64,000 bases of DNA from Halomonas sp. SpR8 (lineage in GTDB: Bacteria; Pseudomonadota; Gammaproteobacteria; Pseudomonadales; Halomonadaceae): the NCBI RefSeq assembly GCF_031010195.1, contig NZ_JAUAMC010000004.1:248001-312000 (forward strand). The letters run 5' to 3'. Within the stretch, counting starts at the first letter, position 1. Each line of letters begins with the position of its first letter. A model generated the notes under the pieces. It worked only from the letters and a program-made list of their open reading frames with translations, did not search any database and was not told where the DNA came from. Made by a program: the position numbers and the translations under genes. Below are positions 42,450 through 51,953 of the stretch, one piece after another.

Positions 42450-44033
42450 ATGACGGCGAAGAAAGCAGCCAATGCGTCCCCTGATACTGCAGTAGTTCGC
42501 CGTGGGCTAATGCGCTCAGGTCTTGTGGTCAGCGCCATGACGATGCTGTCGAGGGTGATGGGGCTGGCGCGAGATGTTGTCGTTGCAACCTTGCTAGGGG
42601 CGGGGGATGGCGCCGATGCGTTTTTTGTGGCGTTTAAGATCCCTAACTTTCTACGCCGTCTGTTTGCCGAAGGCGCGTTCAATCAAGCCTTTGTGCCAGT
42701 GCTTTCAGAGTACTCCGCCCAGCGCAGCCGGGAGGAGATACGCGCGCTACTGAATGCCACTGCCGGTAGCTTGACGGCGGTGCTGGCGCTGATTACGGCG
42801 TTAGCGATGCTCTGCGCGCCGTGGCTGATCTGGGTGTTTGCCCCCGGTTTTGGCAGTGACCCAGAGAAACTGACGCTGACCGCGGATATGCTGCGCTTAA
42901 CGTTTCCCTACTTGCTGCTGATTTCGCTGACCGCGTTTTCCGGCAGCGTGTTGAATACCTGGAATCGCTTTGCGGTGCCCGCGTTTACTCCGGTACTGCT
43001 GAATCTTTCGCTGATTGGCGCGGCGCTGTTTTTGATGCCGTTAATGGAAAAGCCCGCCATGGCGCTGGCGTGGGGCGTGTTGATCGCCGGGGCCGCTCAG
43101 TTGGTTTTTCAGGTACCGTTTTTACTGCGGCTGGGGCTGATGCCGACGCCGTGGCCAAACTTTGCCCACGAGGGCGTGCGGCGTATTCTGAAACTGATGG
43201 GGCCTGCGCTGTTTGGGGTCTCGGTATCGCAGATTAACCTGCTGTTGGATACCATTCTGGCCTCGTTACTAGCGGCGGGTAGCGTGTCGTGGCTCTATTA
43301 CTCGGATCGTTTAGTAGAGCTGCCTCTGGGAGTTTTCGGGGTGGCGATTGGTACGGTGATTTTGCCCGCGCTCTCTAAGCGCCATGCGGAGCAGTCTAAG
43401 GAGCACTTTGCAGCCATGCTCGACTGGGCGATTCGCATTGTGCTGCTGCTAGGCTTGCCAGCCGCGCTGGCGCTGGCGGTGTTGGCCGAGCCGCTGTTGA
43501 TCACGCTATTTCATTATGGCGCAATGACCGACAACGATATTCAAATGGCGGCCATGAGTCTGCGTGCTTATGCGTTCGGTTTGGTGGCCTTTATGCTGAT
43601 CAAAGTATTGGCACCGGGCTTTTTTGCCCGTCAAGACACCAAAACACCGGTAAAAGTGGGCATTCTGGCCATGGTCGCCAATATGGTGTTTAACCTTCTG
43701 CTGATTTGGCCGCTGGCCCATGCTGGGTTGGCGTTGGCTACCGCGCTGTCGGCGTTTTTAAACGCGGGCTTGCTAGGCTACTTGCTGCATAAGCGAGGCG
43801 TGCTGATCTTCCAGCCAGGCTGGAAGCGTTACTCGGTGCAGTTGCTGGGGGGTAGCGCTTTAATGTGCGCGGCACTCTATTTTGTCGCCCCGGATTGGCA
43901 GGCGTGGCTTAGCTTTGGCCTTTGGCAGCGAGTGAGCTGGGTCTCAGGGTTGGTGGTACTCGGTGGCTCGCTCTACTTTGCGTGGCTTGCAGCGTTTGGC
44001 CTACGCATGCGTCATTTTAAAATGCACTCGTAA
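42450..44033 (+). CDS. murJ: Lipid II flippase MurJ
   Basis: Inner-membrane flippase moving the peptidoglycan precursor lipid II to the periplasmic face. 527 residues, 14 hydrophobic helices; signature GLARDVVVATLLGAGDGADAFFVAFKIPNFLRR is present in two parts near residues 30-65, including the Arg and Asp of the central cavity. The N-terminal 20 residues are a polar extension (alternative start at residue 22 is possible). Directly upstream of ribF as in many gammaproteobacteria. Confidence 0.96.
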   Translation: MTAKKAANASPDTAVVRRGLMRSGLVVSAMTMLSRVMGLARDVVVATLLGAGDGADAFFVAFKIPNFLRRLFAEGAFNQAFVPVLSEYSAQRSREEIRALLNATAGSLTAVLALITALAMLCAPWLIWVFAPGFGSDPEKLTLTADMLRLTFPYLLLISLTAFSGSVLNTWNRFAVPAFTPVLLNLSLIGAALFLMPLMEKPAMALAWGVLIAGAAQLVFQVPFLLRLGLMPTPWPNFAHEGVRRILKLMGPALFGVSVSQINLLLDTILASLLAAGSVSWLYYSDRLVELPLGVFGVAIGTVILPALSKRHAEQSKEHFAAMLDWAIRIVLLLGLPAALALAVLAEPLLITLFHYGAMTDNDIQMAAMSLRAYAFGLVAFMLIKVLAPGFFARQDTKTPVKVGILAMVANMVFNLLLIWPLAHAGLALATALSAFLNAGLLGYLLHKRGVLIFQPGWKRYSVQLLGGSALMCAALYFVAPDWQAWLSFGLWQRVSWVSGLVVLGGSLYFAWLAAFGLRMRHFKMHS

Positions 44034-44075
44034 CGTTACATCCTAGCGGGTGTATTTGTTATCAGGCGTGTTCGT

Positions 44076-44081
44076 TATAAT
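44076..44081 (+). promoter_or_regulatory. Candidate -10 box for the ribF-ileS-lspA-fkpB-ispH operon
   Basis: A perfect TATAAT 36 bases before the ribF start codon, in the short spacer after murJ. The -35 region is poor (TATTTG at 17-bp spacing), so the promoter is only tentative. Confidence 0.4.
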
Positions 44082-44116
44082 CAGAGGCTTTATATCCTCC
44101 CAACGGCTGAGGTGCC

Positions 44117-45154
44117 ATGCGCGTCATTCGAGGTCTGCACAACTTTAGAGCGGCTCATCGTGGCTGCGTTGCGACTATCGGTAACTTCGATGGGGTGCAT
44201 CGCGGCCACCAGGCCATTCTTCAGCAGTGCCGTGAACATGCCGCACGCTGGAGTGTGCCGCTAACCGTCGTGGTGTTCGAACCCCAGCCGCGGGAGTTTT
44301 TTGCCGGCGATCAAGCGCCGCCGCGCTTAACCCGGCTGCGTGAGAAAGTACGGCTACTGCGTGATTTTGGTGCCGAGCAAGTGCTGGTTCTGCCGTTTAA
44401 CGATGCACTGCGCAGCCTCACCGGGCGCGAGTTTATCGATCAGGTATTAATTGACGGGCTGGACGTGAAGCACTTGGTCGTGGGTGATGACTTCCGCTTT
44501 GGCTGTGACCGACGCGGCGATTTCGCGCTGCTGGCGGACGTTGGGCGTGAGCAGGGGTTTGGTGTCGAGCACACCCGCACCTTTACCGTGGATGACGAGC
44601 GGGTTTCCAGCACGCGGGTGCGTACGTTGCTCGCCTGCGGCAATTTCTCCGCCGCCGCACGTTTGTTAGGACGCCCCTATTCGTTACATGGCCGCGTGGT
44701 GCGCGACCAGCAGTTGGGACGCACCATTGGCGTGCCCACCGCCAACTTACCGCTACTGCCGCAGCCGTTAACGCTGCGTGGCGTATTTGCGGTAGTGGCG
44801 GAGCTTGAAAATGGTGAACGCCACCCGGCAGTAGCGAATGTCGGCTTCCGTCCTACCGTAGGCTCAGACCGGCCAACGCTCGAAGTGCACCTGCTGGATT
44901 TTGCCGGTGATCTCTACGGCCAACGTATGACCGTATTCCCCTGTGTGCGTCTGCGCGGCGAGGTGAAGTTTGACGGCCTTGAGGCACTGAAAGCACAAAT
45001 TGAACGTGACCAGGCCCGCGCTCGCCACTATTTAGCGGCAGTTGAGGTCGATCAAGACTACTCTCTTCCGCTGGCCTCGGCCCCGCTAGGGCGTGAGGCG
45101 ATTTCTTCTGATTATTCTTCGGCGGATGACGCCGCCGATGCTAACAACGGCTGA
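44117..45154 (+). CDS. ribF: Bifunctional riboflavin kinase / FAD synthetase
   Basis: Makes FMN from riboflavin and FAD from FMN in the cytoplasm. 345 residues: N-terminal nucleotidyltransferase with [12 protein letters not shown] and [14 protein letters not shown], then riboflavin kinase from about 185 with [11 protein letters not shown] (metal and phosphate site) and GVFAV. It has about 30 extra residues at the acidic C-terminus compared with the 313-residue E. coli enzyme. Followed by ileS after only seven bases. There is no sign of an FMN riboswitch upstream. Confidence 0.96.
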   Translation: MRVIRGLHNFRAAHRGCVATIGNFDGVHRGHQAILQQCREHAARWSVPLTVVVFEPQPREFFAGDQAPPRLTRLREKVRLLRDFGAEQVLVLPFNDALRSLTGREFIDQVLIDGLDVKHLVVGDDFRFGCDRRGDFALLADVGREQGFGVEHTRTFTVDDERVSSTRVRTLLACGNFSAAARLLGRPYSLHGRVVRDQQLGRTIGVPTANLPLLPQPLTLRGVFAVVAELENGERHPAVANVGFRPTVGSDRPTLEVHLLDFAGDLYGQRMTVFPCVRLRGEVKFDGLEALKAQIERDQARARHYLAAVEVDQDYSLPLASAPLGREAISSDYSSADDAADANNG

Positions 45155-45161
45155 CCAGATC

Positions 45162-48008
45162 ATGGATTATAAGCACACGCTGAATTTGCCTGAAACTGAC
45201 TTCCCCATGCGCGGCATGTTGCCGAAGCAAGAGCCGGGGCGGGTTTCCCAGTGGCAGGATATGAACATTTACCAGCGCCTGCGCGAAACACGCGCTGGTG
45301 CGCCGCTGTTTGTGCTGCACGATGGCCCTCCCTACGCCAACGGCAGTATTCATATCGGTCACGCCGTTAATAAAATCCTCAAAGATATTATTGTTAAATC
45401 GAAGAATTTAGCCGGTTTCGATGCCCCTTATGTACCGGGCTGGGACTGCCACGGTCTGCCTATCGAGCACAAGGTAGAAACCACCCATGGTAAGCACCTT
45501 GAGGCGAGCAACGCTCGTGAGTTATGCCGTGAATACGCTGGTGCCCAAGTTGAAACCCAGCTAGCCGACTTTGTGCGCTTGGGTATTATTGGTGATTGGG
45601 ATCACCCCTACCGCACCATGGATTTCGCCAATGAAGCGGGTGAGATCCGCGCGCTGGCCGAGATGGTCGATGCGGGCTATGTATTTAAAGGCCTGAAGCC
45701 GGTTAACTGGTGCTTTGACTGCGGCTCGGCGCTGGCGGAAGCGGAAGTTGAGTACGCTGACAAGAAGTCCGATGCCATCGATGTAGCCTTCCCTGTGGAG
45801 GATGCCGACAAGCTTGCCGCCGCATTTGGCCTGAGTGAATTACCCAAGCCTGCAGCCGTAGTCATCTGGACGACGACCCCTTGGACCATTCCGGCCAACC
45901 AGGCGCTTAACGTTCACCCTGAGTTTACCTACGCGCTCGTTGATACCGGTGAGCGCCTGCTGCTGTTGGCCGAAGAGCTGGTCGAGAGCTGCCTGGAACG
46001 CTTTGAGCTGCAAGGTGAGGTGATCGCGACGACTCAAGGCAAAAATCTCGACCTGATCAATTTCTGTCACCCGTTCTACGACCGTCTGTCGCCCATGTAC
46101 CTGGCCGAGTACGTCGAGTCGGAGGTGGGCAGTACAGGTATTGTTCACTCCGCGCCTTCTTATGGCATGGATGACTTTATCACCTGCCGCGAGCATGGCA
46201 TGGAGTTCGATGACATGCTCAACCCGGTGCAGGGCAACGGCGTTTACGTTGATGACCTGCCGTTCTTCGGCGGCCAGATGATCTGGAAAGCTAACCCCCA
46301 GATCGTCGAAAAACTACGCGAAGTAAATGCACTGATGGCGCATATCCCCATCAAGCACAGCTACATGCACTGCTGGCGCCACAAAACGCCGGTGATCTAC
46401 CGTGCTACGGCTCAATGGTTTGTGGGCATGGACATCAAAGGCAAGGACGGTAAAACCTTGCGTGAGCGCGCTTTGGAAGGTATCGAAGCCACTGCGTTTA
46501 CCCCCGCTTGGGGCCAAGCGCGTCTGCATAGCATGATCGCCAACCGCCCAGACTGGTGTATCTCCCGCCAGCGGAACTGGGGCGTGCCGATCCCGTTCTT
46601 CCTCCATAAGCAAACCGGCGAGCTGCACCCGCGTACCGTTGGGCTGATGGAAGAGGCGGCCAAGCGCGTAGAGCAGGAGGGCATCGACGCCTGGTTCAAA
46701 CTCGACCCGGCAGAGCTGCTGGGCGCCGAAGCGGCGGAGTACGATAAAGTCACCGACACGCTGGATGTCTGGTTCGACTCCGGTACGACCCACCGCCACG
46801 TGCTGCGCGGCTCGCATCCCCACGGCCACGAGAGCGGTCCGCGGGCTGATCTGTACCTGGAAGGCTCCGACCAGCACCGCGGCTGGTTCCACTCGTCGCT
46901 GCTGACGGGTTCGGCTATTGACGGGCATCCGCCGTACCGGCAGTTGCTGACCCACGGTTTTACCGTCGACTCCCAGGGCCGTAAGCAGTCTAAATCGCTG
47001 GGCAATGTGGTTGCGCCTCAGGAAGTGATGGATAAACTGGGCGGCGATATTCTGCGCTTGTGGGTGGCGTCTACCGATTACTCCGGCGAAATGGCGGTAT
47101 CTGACGAGATTTTGAAGCGTACCTCCGACGTCTATCGCCGGATTCGTAACACCGCCCGCTTCCTGCTTTCCAACCTTAACGGGTTTGATCCAGAGAAAAA
47201 CCAAGTAGCATTTGGCGATATGCTGGCACTGGATCAGTGGGTGGTGGATCGTGCTTACCAGCTGCAGGCGCGGATCGAAAAAGCCTACGAGGAGTACCGC
47301 TTCCTGGATGTGTACCAGCAGGTGCACGGCTTCTGCGCCCGGGAGCTGGGTGGCTTCTATCTGGATGTCATCAAAGACCGCCAATACACCACGCAGGCCG
47401 ATTCCCTGGCCCGGCGTAGTGCGCAAACCGCGCTCTATCATGTGGTGGAAGCGCTGAGCCGCTGGATCGCACCGATCCTCTCCTTCACCGCTGAGGAGAT
47501 TCACGAGAATATCCCCGGTAAGCGCGGTGACAGCGTGCTCTTGGAGACCTACTACACTGGTTTGGGTAGCCTGGACGACAACGCCGAGCTAGGCCGTGCT
47601 TTTTGGGAGCAGGTGCTAGAGGTCAAGCACTCGGTCAACAAGTGCCTGGAAGACGCGCGTAACGCTAAAGTGATCAAGGGTAGCCTAGCCGCCGAAGTGA
47701 CGCTGTATGTGAGCGATGAGCTGCAGGCGACGTTGGCCAAGCTAGGCGATGAGCTGCGCTTTGTGATGCTAACCAGCGAAGTCACGCTGAAACCCTTATC
47801 TGATGCGAGTGAGGCGGAGGCCGGTGATGCAGAAGCAACGGAACTTGAAGGCTTGAAAGTCGCGGTTAAAGTAAGCGGTAACACCAAGTGCGAGCGCTGC
47901 TGGCATCATCGCCCCGACGTAGGCACCCATGCGGATTATCCGGATCTATGTGGGCGCTGTATCAGTAACCTCCCCGAGGGAAGCGGTGAGATTCGTTACT
48001 ATGCTTGA
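45162..48008 (+). CDS. ileS: Isoleucyl-tRNA synthetase
   Basis: Class I synthetase charging tRNA-Ile, 948 residues from the ATG at 45162 ([10 protein letters not shown] aligns with the E. coli start; upstream in-frame ATGs lie within ribF). HIGH motif at residues 64-67, editing domain with [11 protein letters not shown], and a C-terminal zinc site with CERC and CGRC. The KMSKS signature reads KQSKS at 608-612, with Gln instead of Met. Overlaps the lspA start by eight bases, so translation is coupled. Confidence 0.96.
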   Translation: MDYKHTLNLPETDFPMRGMLPKQEPGRVSQWQDMNIYQRLRETRAGAPLFVLHDGPPYANGSIHIGHAVNKILKDIIVKSKNLAGFDAPYVPGWDCHGLPIEHKVETTHGKHLEASNARELCREYAGAQVETQLADFVRLGIIGDWDHPYRTMDFANEAGEIRALAEMVDAGYVFKGLKPVNWCFDCGSALAEAEVEYADKKSDAIDVAFPVEDADKLAAAFGLSELPKPAAVVIWTTTPWTIPANQALNVHPEFTYALVDTGERLLLLAEELVESCLERFELQGEVIATTQGKNLDLINFCHPFYDRLSPMYLAEYVESEVGSTGIVHSAPSYGMDDFITCREHGMEFDDMLNPVQGNGVYVDDLPFFGGQMIWKANPQIVEKLREVNALMAHIPIKHSYMHCWRHKTPVIYRATAQWFVGMDIKGKDGKTLRERALEGIEATAFTPAWGQARLHSMIANRPDWCISRQRNWGVPIPFFLHKQTGELHPRTVGLMEEAAKRVEQEGIDAWFKLDPAELLGAEAAEYDKVTDTLDVWFDSGTTHRHVLRGSHPHGHESGPRADLYLEGSDQHRGWFHSSLLTGSAIDGHPPYRQLLTHGFTVDSQGRKQSKSLGNVVAPQEVMDKLGGDILRLWVASTDYSGEMAVSDEILKRTSDVYRRIRNTARFLLSNLNGFDPEKNQVAFGDMLALDQWVVDRAYQLQARIEKAYEEYRFLDVYQQVHGFCARELGGFYLDVIKDRQYTTQADSLARRSAQTALYHVVEALSRWIAPILSFTAEEIHENIPGKRGDSVLLETYYTGLGSLDDNAELGRAFWEQVLEVKHSVNKCLEDARNAKVIKGSLAAEVTLYVSDELQATLAKLGDELRFVMLTSEVTLKPLSDASEAEAGDAEATELEGLKVAVKVSGNTKCERCWHHRPDVGTHADYPDLCGRCISNLPEGSGEIRYYA

Positions 48009-48549
48009 TAAAAACACGCCTAGTGATACCGATACAAACGCGCGGCCGAAGATGCAGCGGCCACTGCGCTGGCTGTGGCTAGCAGTGGCGGTCATTGTCT
48101 TGGATCTGGCCACCAAGTACGTGGCCAGTAGCCAGTTGGGTTATGCACAGCCGGTAGAGGTGCTGCCGTTCTTTAACCTGACCCTGCTGCACAATACGGG
48201 GGCTGCATTCAGCTTTTTAGCTACCCATCCCGGCTGGCAGCGCTGGTTCTTCGCCTTGGTTGCCGTGGGTGCCAGCGTGGCGTTGACGGTGTGGCTTTCG
48301 CGGATCAAAAACGACGAAAAGTTGTTGGCGATAGCACTGCCGCTGATTATCGGTGGTGCGCTGGGGAATCTTTATGATCGCTTGGTGCATGGTTATGTGG
48401 TCGACTTTTTATCGTTTCACGTCGCCGGGTGGTACTACCCGGCATTTAACGTGGCCGATATGGGCATTGTGCTGGGGGCGGTTGCCTTAATCTGGGAATC
48501 CATTATGGGTGAGCGGCGGCGCAAAAAAGCGCACGGGGCTTCCCATTAA
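48001..48549 (+). CDS. lspA: Lipoprotein signal peptidase
   Basis: Inner-membrane aspartyl protease that removes the signal peptide from prolipoproteins. 182 residues from ATG 48001, which sits inside the end of ileS; the longer frame upstream overlaps ileS and is rejected. Polar N-terminal tail, four membrane helices, [16 protein letters not shown] and [15 protein letters not shown] plus [11 protein letters not shown]; the catalytic pair is expected at Asp135 and Asp153. Position between ileS and fkpB is the classical order. Confidence 0.96.
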   Translation: MLDKNTPSDTDTNARPKMQRPLRWLWLAVAVIVLDLATKYVASSQLGYAQPVEVLPFFNLTLLHNTGAAFSFLATHPGWQRWFFALVAVGASVALTVWLSRIKNDEKLLAIALPLIIGGALGNLYDRLVHGYVVDFLSFHVAGWYYPAFNVADMGIVLGAVALIWESIMGERRRKKAHGASH

Positions 48550-48582
48550 TCGAACGTTGAGAATGGTACATTGAGGGCTGAA

Positions 48583-49029
48583 ATGAGCGACTATTTGATC
48601 GATGACGGTATGGAAGTGACGCTGCACTTCACCTTGAAGCTCGAAGACGGCACCTTGGTGGACTCCACTAAAGACAAAGCGCCGGCTACCTTCGAGTTTG
48701 GTGACGGTAACTTGCCGCCCGGTTTTGAACACCCTATTAAAGGCATGTCCGCAGGCCAAGAGGCTACCTTTCAGATAACCCCTGAGCATGCGTTCGGCCA
48801 GCACAACCCGCAAAATATTCAGACCCTTAAGCGGGCTGATTTTGGCGATGAAGTCCCGGAAATTGGTATGGTGATGTCGTTTGCCGATAAAGCGGGAACG
48901 GAATTGCCCGGTGTGGTCAAAACCATTGACGGCGAGCGTATTGAAGTGGACTTCAATCATCCACTGGCAGGGCGTACCCTGGTGTTTGAGGTAGAAGTAC
49001 TCGACGTCAAACCGGTGACAACGCATTAA
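48583..49029 (+). CDS. fkpB: FKBP-type peptidyl-prolyl isomerase (SlpA)
   Basis: Cytoplasmic rotamase and chaperone of the SlyD/SlpA group, 148 residues from the ATG at 48583 (GAGGG upstream). [31 protein letters not shown] and [14 protein letters not shown] are typical, with the inserted IF domain between residues about 70 and 120 and closing [20 protein letters not shown]. Lacks the His-rich tail of SlyD. It lies between lspA and ispH in the conserved operon. Confidence 0.94.
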   Translation: MSDYLIDDGMEVTLHFTLKLEDGTLVDSTKDKAPATFEFGDGNLPPGFEHPIKGMSAGQEATFQITPEHAFGQHNPQNIQTLKRADFGDEVPEIGMVMSFADKAGTELPGVVKTIDGERIEVDFNHPLAGRTLVFEVEVLDVKPVTTH

Positions 49030-49066
49030 TTCACTAAGCGATGCGCTTACGCATCAAGGCGCTACT

Positions 49067-50044
49067 ATGCAACCGACGCAACCACAGCCCATCCAAATTA
49101 AATTAGCCAATCCGCGTGGCTTTTGCGCCGGTGTGGATCGGGCGATCGATATCGTCAACCGCGCACTGGATGTGTTTGGCCCGCCTATCTATGTGCGCCA
49201 CGAGGTTGTCCACAACCGCTTTGTGGTCGAAACCCTGCGCGCCCGTGGGGCCGTGTTTGTCGAAGAGCTGGATGAAGTGCCGGACGACGTTATCGTCATT
49301 TTCTCTGCCCACGGCGTTTCCCGGGCGGTACAGGCCGATGCGGAACGGCGGGGTTTGAAGGTGTTCGACGCCACCTGCCCGCTAGTGACCAAGGTACACC
49401 TTGAAGTGCTGCGCTATGCCAAGCGCGGCCAGGAGTGCATCCTGATCGGCCATGAAGGCCACCCGGAAGTCGAAGGCACCATGGGGCGTTACGATACCTC
49501 CCATGGCGGCCGGATCTACCTGGTCGAGGACGAAAAAGACGTCGCCAAGTTGGAGGTGAGTGATCCCGCCAAGCTGGCTTTTGTGACCCAGACTACGCTG
49601 TCTATGGATGACACCGCCAAGGTAATCGATGCGCTGCGCGAGAAGTTTGCCGATATTCAGGGGCCGCGCAATGACGATATCTGCTACGCCACGCAGAACC
49701 GTCAGGATGCAGTACGCGAACTAGCCGCTCAAAGTGATCTACTGCTGGTGGTGGGCAGCCCCAATAGCTCAAATTCCAACCGCTTACGTGAACTTTCGGA
49801 GCGTATGGGCACGCCCGCCTATTTGATCGACAACGCTGACCAGATCGACCCGCAGTGGCTTGAAAATGTTTCACGTATCGGCGTAACCGCCGGCGCCAGT
49901 GCCCCTGAAGTACTGGTCAAAGGCGTGATTGCCAAGCTTCAAACCATGGGCGCTGCACTACCTGAAGAGCTGCAGGGTCGCGAAGAGACCATTACCTTCT
50001 CTATGCCGAAAGAGCTGCGTGAGAAGGTAATCGCCAGCAGTTGA
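49067..50044 (+). CDS. ispH: 4-hydroxy-3-methylbut-2-enyl diphosphate reductase
   Basis: Last enzyme of the MEP isoprenoid pathway; reduces HMBPP to IPP and DMAPP with an iron-sulfur cluster. 325 residues; cluster ligands Cys20 ([10 protein letters not shown]), Cys104 ([11 protein letters not shown]) and Cys206 ([11 protein letters not shown]), with Glu and Thr active-site blocks [13 protein letters not shown] and TQTTLS. Final gene of the operon; the next gene is the pilin at 50125 after an inverted repeat. Confidence 0.97.
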   Translation: MQPTQPQPIQIKLANPRGFCAGVDRAIDIVNRALDVFGPPIYVRHEVVHNRFVVETLRARGAVFVEELDEVPDDVIVIFSAHGVSRAVQADAERRGLKVFDATCPLVTKVHLEVLRYAKRGQECILIGHEGHPEVEGTMGRYDTSHGGRIYLVEDEKDVAKLEVSDPAKLAFVTQTTLSMDDTAKVIDALREKFADIQGPRNDDICYATQNRQDAVRELAAQSDLLLVVGSPNSSNSNRLRELSERMGTPAYLIDNADQIDPQWLENVSRIGVTAGASAPEVLVKGVIAKLQTMGAALPEELQGREETITFSMPKELREKVIASS

Positions 50045-50080
50045 TCTAGGCCGCGTAATGCAATGGGTATTGGTTTGCGA

Positions 50081-50097
50081 CATACTGAAACAGTATG
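50081..50097. promoter_or_regulatory. Inverted repeat between ispH and pilE
   Basis: CATACTG (50081-50087), AAA, CAGTATG (50091-50097): perfect 7-bp arms, 28 bases before the pilE start. It could be a small operator of the pilin unit or a weak stem; no U-tract follows. Confidence 0.45.
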
Positions 50098-50124
50098 AGC
50101 TAGCTAATACAGGAGCAGAGCCGC

Positions 50125-50520
50125 GTGTCTTATGTTTCTCACTCTTTCTCTGGCCGTTCTTTGCTGAAGGGCCAGCGCGGCTTTACCCTAATTGAATTGA
50201 TGATTGTGCTGGTGATCGTCGGTATCGTCTCCGCCATTGCCTACCCCAGCTATACCCGCTACGTGCAAAAATCAGTGCGAACCGATGCCCATGCAGGCCT
50301 TATGCAGGCTGCTTCCGAACTTGAGCGCTGCTATACGCGGACTTACTCCTATAGTGCTTGTCCTATCAGTAATGCTTCTCCCGAAAACAACTATACGATT
50401 GCGGTAAATGTTAGCGGTAACGGCTATCTATTAACCGCCAGTAGCCATCAAAATGACGGCTGCGACGATAATATTACGCTAAATTCGAGTGGCGAAAGGT
50501 TGCCCGATGCTTGCTGGTAA
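50125..50520 (+). CDS. pilE: Type IV pilus minor pilin (PilE-like)
   Basis: Prepilin of 131 residues with GTG start behind CAGGAG. Type III signal: leader of 19 residues, cleavage at Gly19/Phe20, Glu24 as the conserved +5 residue, then the hydrophobic assembly helix FTLIELMIVLVIVGIVSAIAY given here only in part. C-terminal globular domain has Cys pairs (ERCYTRTYSYSACP, and DACW at the end) that would close the D-region loop. First gene of pilE-pilV-pilW-pilX; role in pilus initiation or adhesion. Confidence 0.88.
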   Translation: MSYVSHSFSGRSLLKGQRGFTLIELMIVLVIVGIVSAIAYPSYTRYVQKSVRTDAHAGLMQAASELERCYTRTYSYSACPISNASPENNYTIAVNVSGNGYLLTASSHQNDGCDDNITLNSSGERLPDACW

Positions 50521-50938
50521 ACAGGAAAAACAGCGAGGCTTTAGTTTAATAGAGGCTTTGATCGCACTGGTGGTGCTTTCCATCGGCTTGATCGGCGTTG
50601 CCGCCATGCAGCTTAAAGCGCTGCAAAGCGCAAATGCTGGCTACCAGCGTTCAGTAGCAAGTGTTGCAGCCGTGGATGCGCAAGAGCGGCTCTGGGCGGA
50701 GCTGGCAAGAGATGACGTAGATAGCTGTGCAGATATTGATATAGAGGCTGCTTGGAAGACCCAGTGGTTTGCCGATAGTGATTCAAATCCTTTGCGGAGT
50801 GTGAATGCGCAAGAGAGCAAAATCGTATCAAACGGTTGTGAGTTTACCATTGAGATAGGCCTGGGTAGCCGAGCAGACGATATAGAATCAGGTGTGTTTA
50901 CCTATACGCTTCGCCTTCCTGAGCTAGAGGGAGGCTAA
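50507..50938 (+). CDS. pilV: Type IV pilus minor pilin PilV
   Basis: 143 residues from the ATG at 50507, which overlaps the pilE end by 14 bases with AAAGG upstream. Prepilin cleavage at Gly11/Phe12, Glu16 at +5, SLIEALIALVVLSIGLIG helix, then the MQLKALQSANAGYQRSVA segment diagnostic of PilV. Inner-membrane before assembly, then pilus tip. Base composition is somewhat richer in A and T than in the operon upstream. Stop overlaps the start of pilW (TAATG). Confidence 0.87.
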   Translation: MLAGKQEKQRGFSLIEALIALVVLSIGLIGVAAMQLKALQSANAGYQRSVASVAAVDAQERLWAELARDDVDSCADIDIEAAWKTQWFADSDSNPLRSVNAQESKIVSNGCEFTIEIGLGSRADDIESGVFTYTLRLPELEGG

Positions 50939-51426
50939 TGATGCCAGATAGGCAAAAGGGTTTTACCCTCGTTGAGCTGATGGTCGCGATGGCGATAGGT
51001 ACAGTGATTATCTTAGGGGCTGGACAGCTTTTTTTAACCTCTTTTCAAATGTTTCAAACCGTTGACAAGGTCAGTCGTAAACAAGAGGCATTAATTTTTG
51101 CGGTAAGTACTCTGACTGCTGCAGGACGCAAAGGGAATGTTGGTGACTACGCTATTGTGTCCGATGGACGCCGCTCTGACAGCGGGACGGACTATTATTG
51201 TGTGCTGCAAGACGAGGTTCAAAATCAGCCTGTCTTAGATCTTGCTCAGGTCGATGATGAGGCCGATTGCCCAACGCTTTCCGAATCCAATGGCGGTGAC
51301 GTGTCTCATTTAATCACGCTGCCCATTGGCGATTGCCGCGAAAGCGTGAATATGACATGCGATGAAATCACCTTCACTATCAGTGAGCGAAATAGAGTAA
51401 TCTCATCACGAGAGCCTACTTCATGA
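50938..51426 (+). CDS. pilW: Type IV pilus minor pilin PilW-like, short
   Basis: 162 residues. Prepilin site Gly8/Phe9 with Glu13; GFTLVELMVAMAIGTVIILGAGQLFL helix shown in part. Two candidate ATGs lie at 50938 and 50941, after GAGGGAGG. PilW proteins are usually 250-350 residues, so this one lacks much of the C-terminal globular part; the frame ends cleanly and overlaps pilX by four bases, so it does not look like a recent frameshift. Contains Cys residues (YYCVLQ, DCPTL, GDCRE, MTCDE) that could form disulfides. Confidence 0.8.
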   Translation: MMPDRQKGFTLVELMVAMAIGTVIILGAGQLFLTSFQMFQTVDKVSRKQEALIFAVSTLTAAGRKGNVGDYAIVSDGRRSDSGTDYYCVLQDEVQNQPVLDLAQVDDEADCPTLSESNGGDVSHLITLPIGDCRESVNMTCDEITFTISERNRVISSREPTS

Positions 51427-51851
51427 AACAGCAGCAAGGTGCGGCGTTAGTGATTGTTATGGTTCTGCTCTCCGGGGCGTTGATGCTAGGCATGTCAGGC
51501 ATGCAGAGCGCGTTGATTGATGAGCGGTTAGCGGGTAATTATCGAGCCTCTGTACAGGCTCAAATGACCGCAGAAAGCATGTTGTCGGTGTTTAGAAACA
51601 TGGCTTCTCGGCGTCAGTTATTAGAAGGCATCTTTAACGCTACTTATACCGAAAGTGATTTTTTAAATGATGTAACTGGCGTCGAGGGATTCGAATCCTT
51701 TGATCAGTTGGGCGTCACGTTTGATGTGAGCGGTGATGAAGTGACTATTACAACGCGTTATATGGGCACGAATAGCAGCATTGAGGGCACATCAGTTGCC
51801 GTTTATCAACGGGCCAGCGAACCAGTGGAGCAGGCGACTAAGCGGTTGTGA
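51423..51851 (+). CDS. pilX: Type IV pilus assembly protein PilX-like
   Basis: 142 residues. MKQQQGAALVIVMVLLSGALML is the PilX-type start, which lacks the Glu at +5, and the block ALIDERLAGNYRASVQAQMTAES is diagnostic for the family. ATGA overlap with pilW. It ends the pilin series; no pilY1 or fimT follows, as trpS begins 102 bases further. Confidence 0.85.
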   Translation: MKQQQGAALVIVMVLLSGALMLGMSGMQSALIDERLAGNYRASVQAQMTAESMLSVFRNMASRRQLLEGIFNATYTESDFLNDVTGVEGFESFDQLGVTFDVSGDEVTITTRYMGTNSSIEGTSVAVYQRASEPVEQATKRL

Positions 51852-51922
51852 GGGGCGTTGTGTAAATGCCTGGGATGCCATTCGCCACACGGCATGCTGC
51901 GCGTTATGATAGTCCTATTTGC

Positions 51923-51952
51923 CTAAGAGCCTGAAAGCTAAGAGTCTGAAAA
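51923..51952 (+). repeat. 15-bp tandem repeat directly before trpS
   Basis: CTAAGAGCCTGAAAG (51923-51937) and CTAAGAGTCTGAAAA (51938-51952) are adjacent with two differences. The second ends one base before the trpS ATG; AAGAG of each copy may act as ribosome-binding site. Confidence 0.75.
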
Positions 51953-51953
51953 C

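Noticed and set aside
44040..44116. FMN riboswitch before ribF
   Set aside because: The spacer after murJ is too short and lacks the conserved stems of the RFN element.
46314..47504. 396-codon minus-strand frame opposite ileS
   Set aside because: Long open antisense frames are common in GC-rich synthetase genes; no start signal and no family match.
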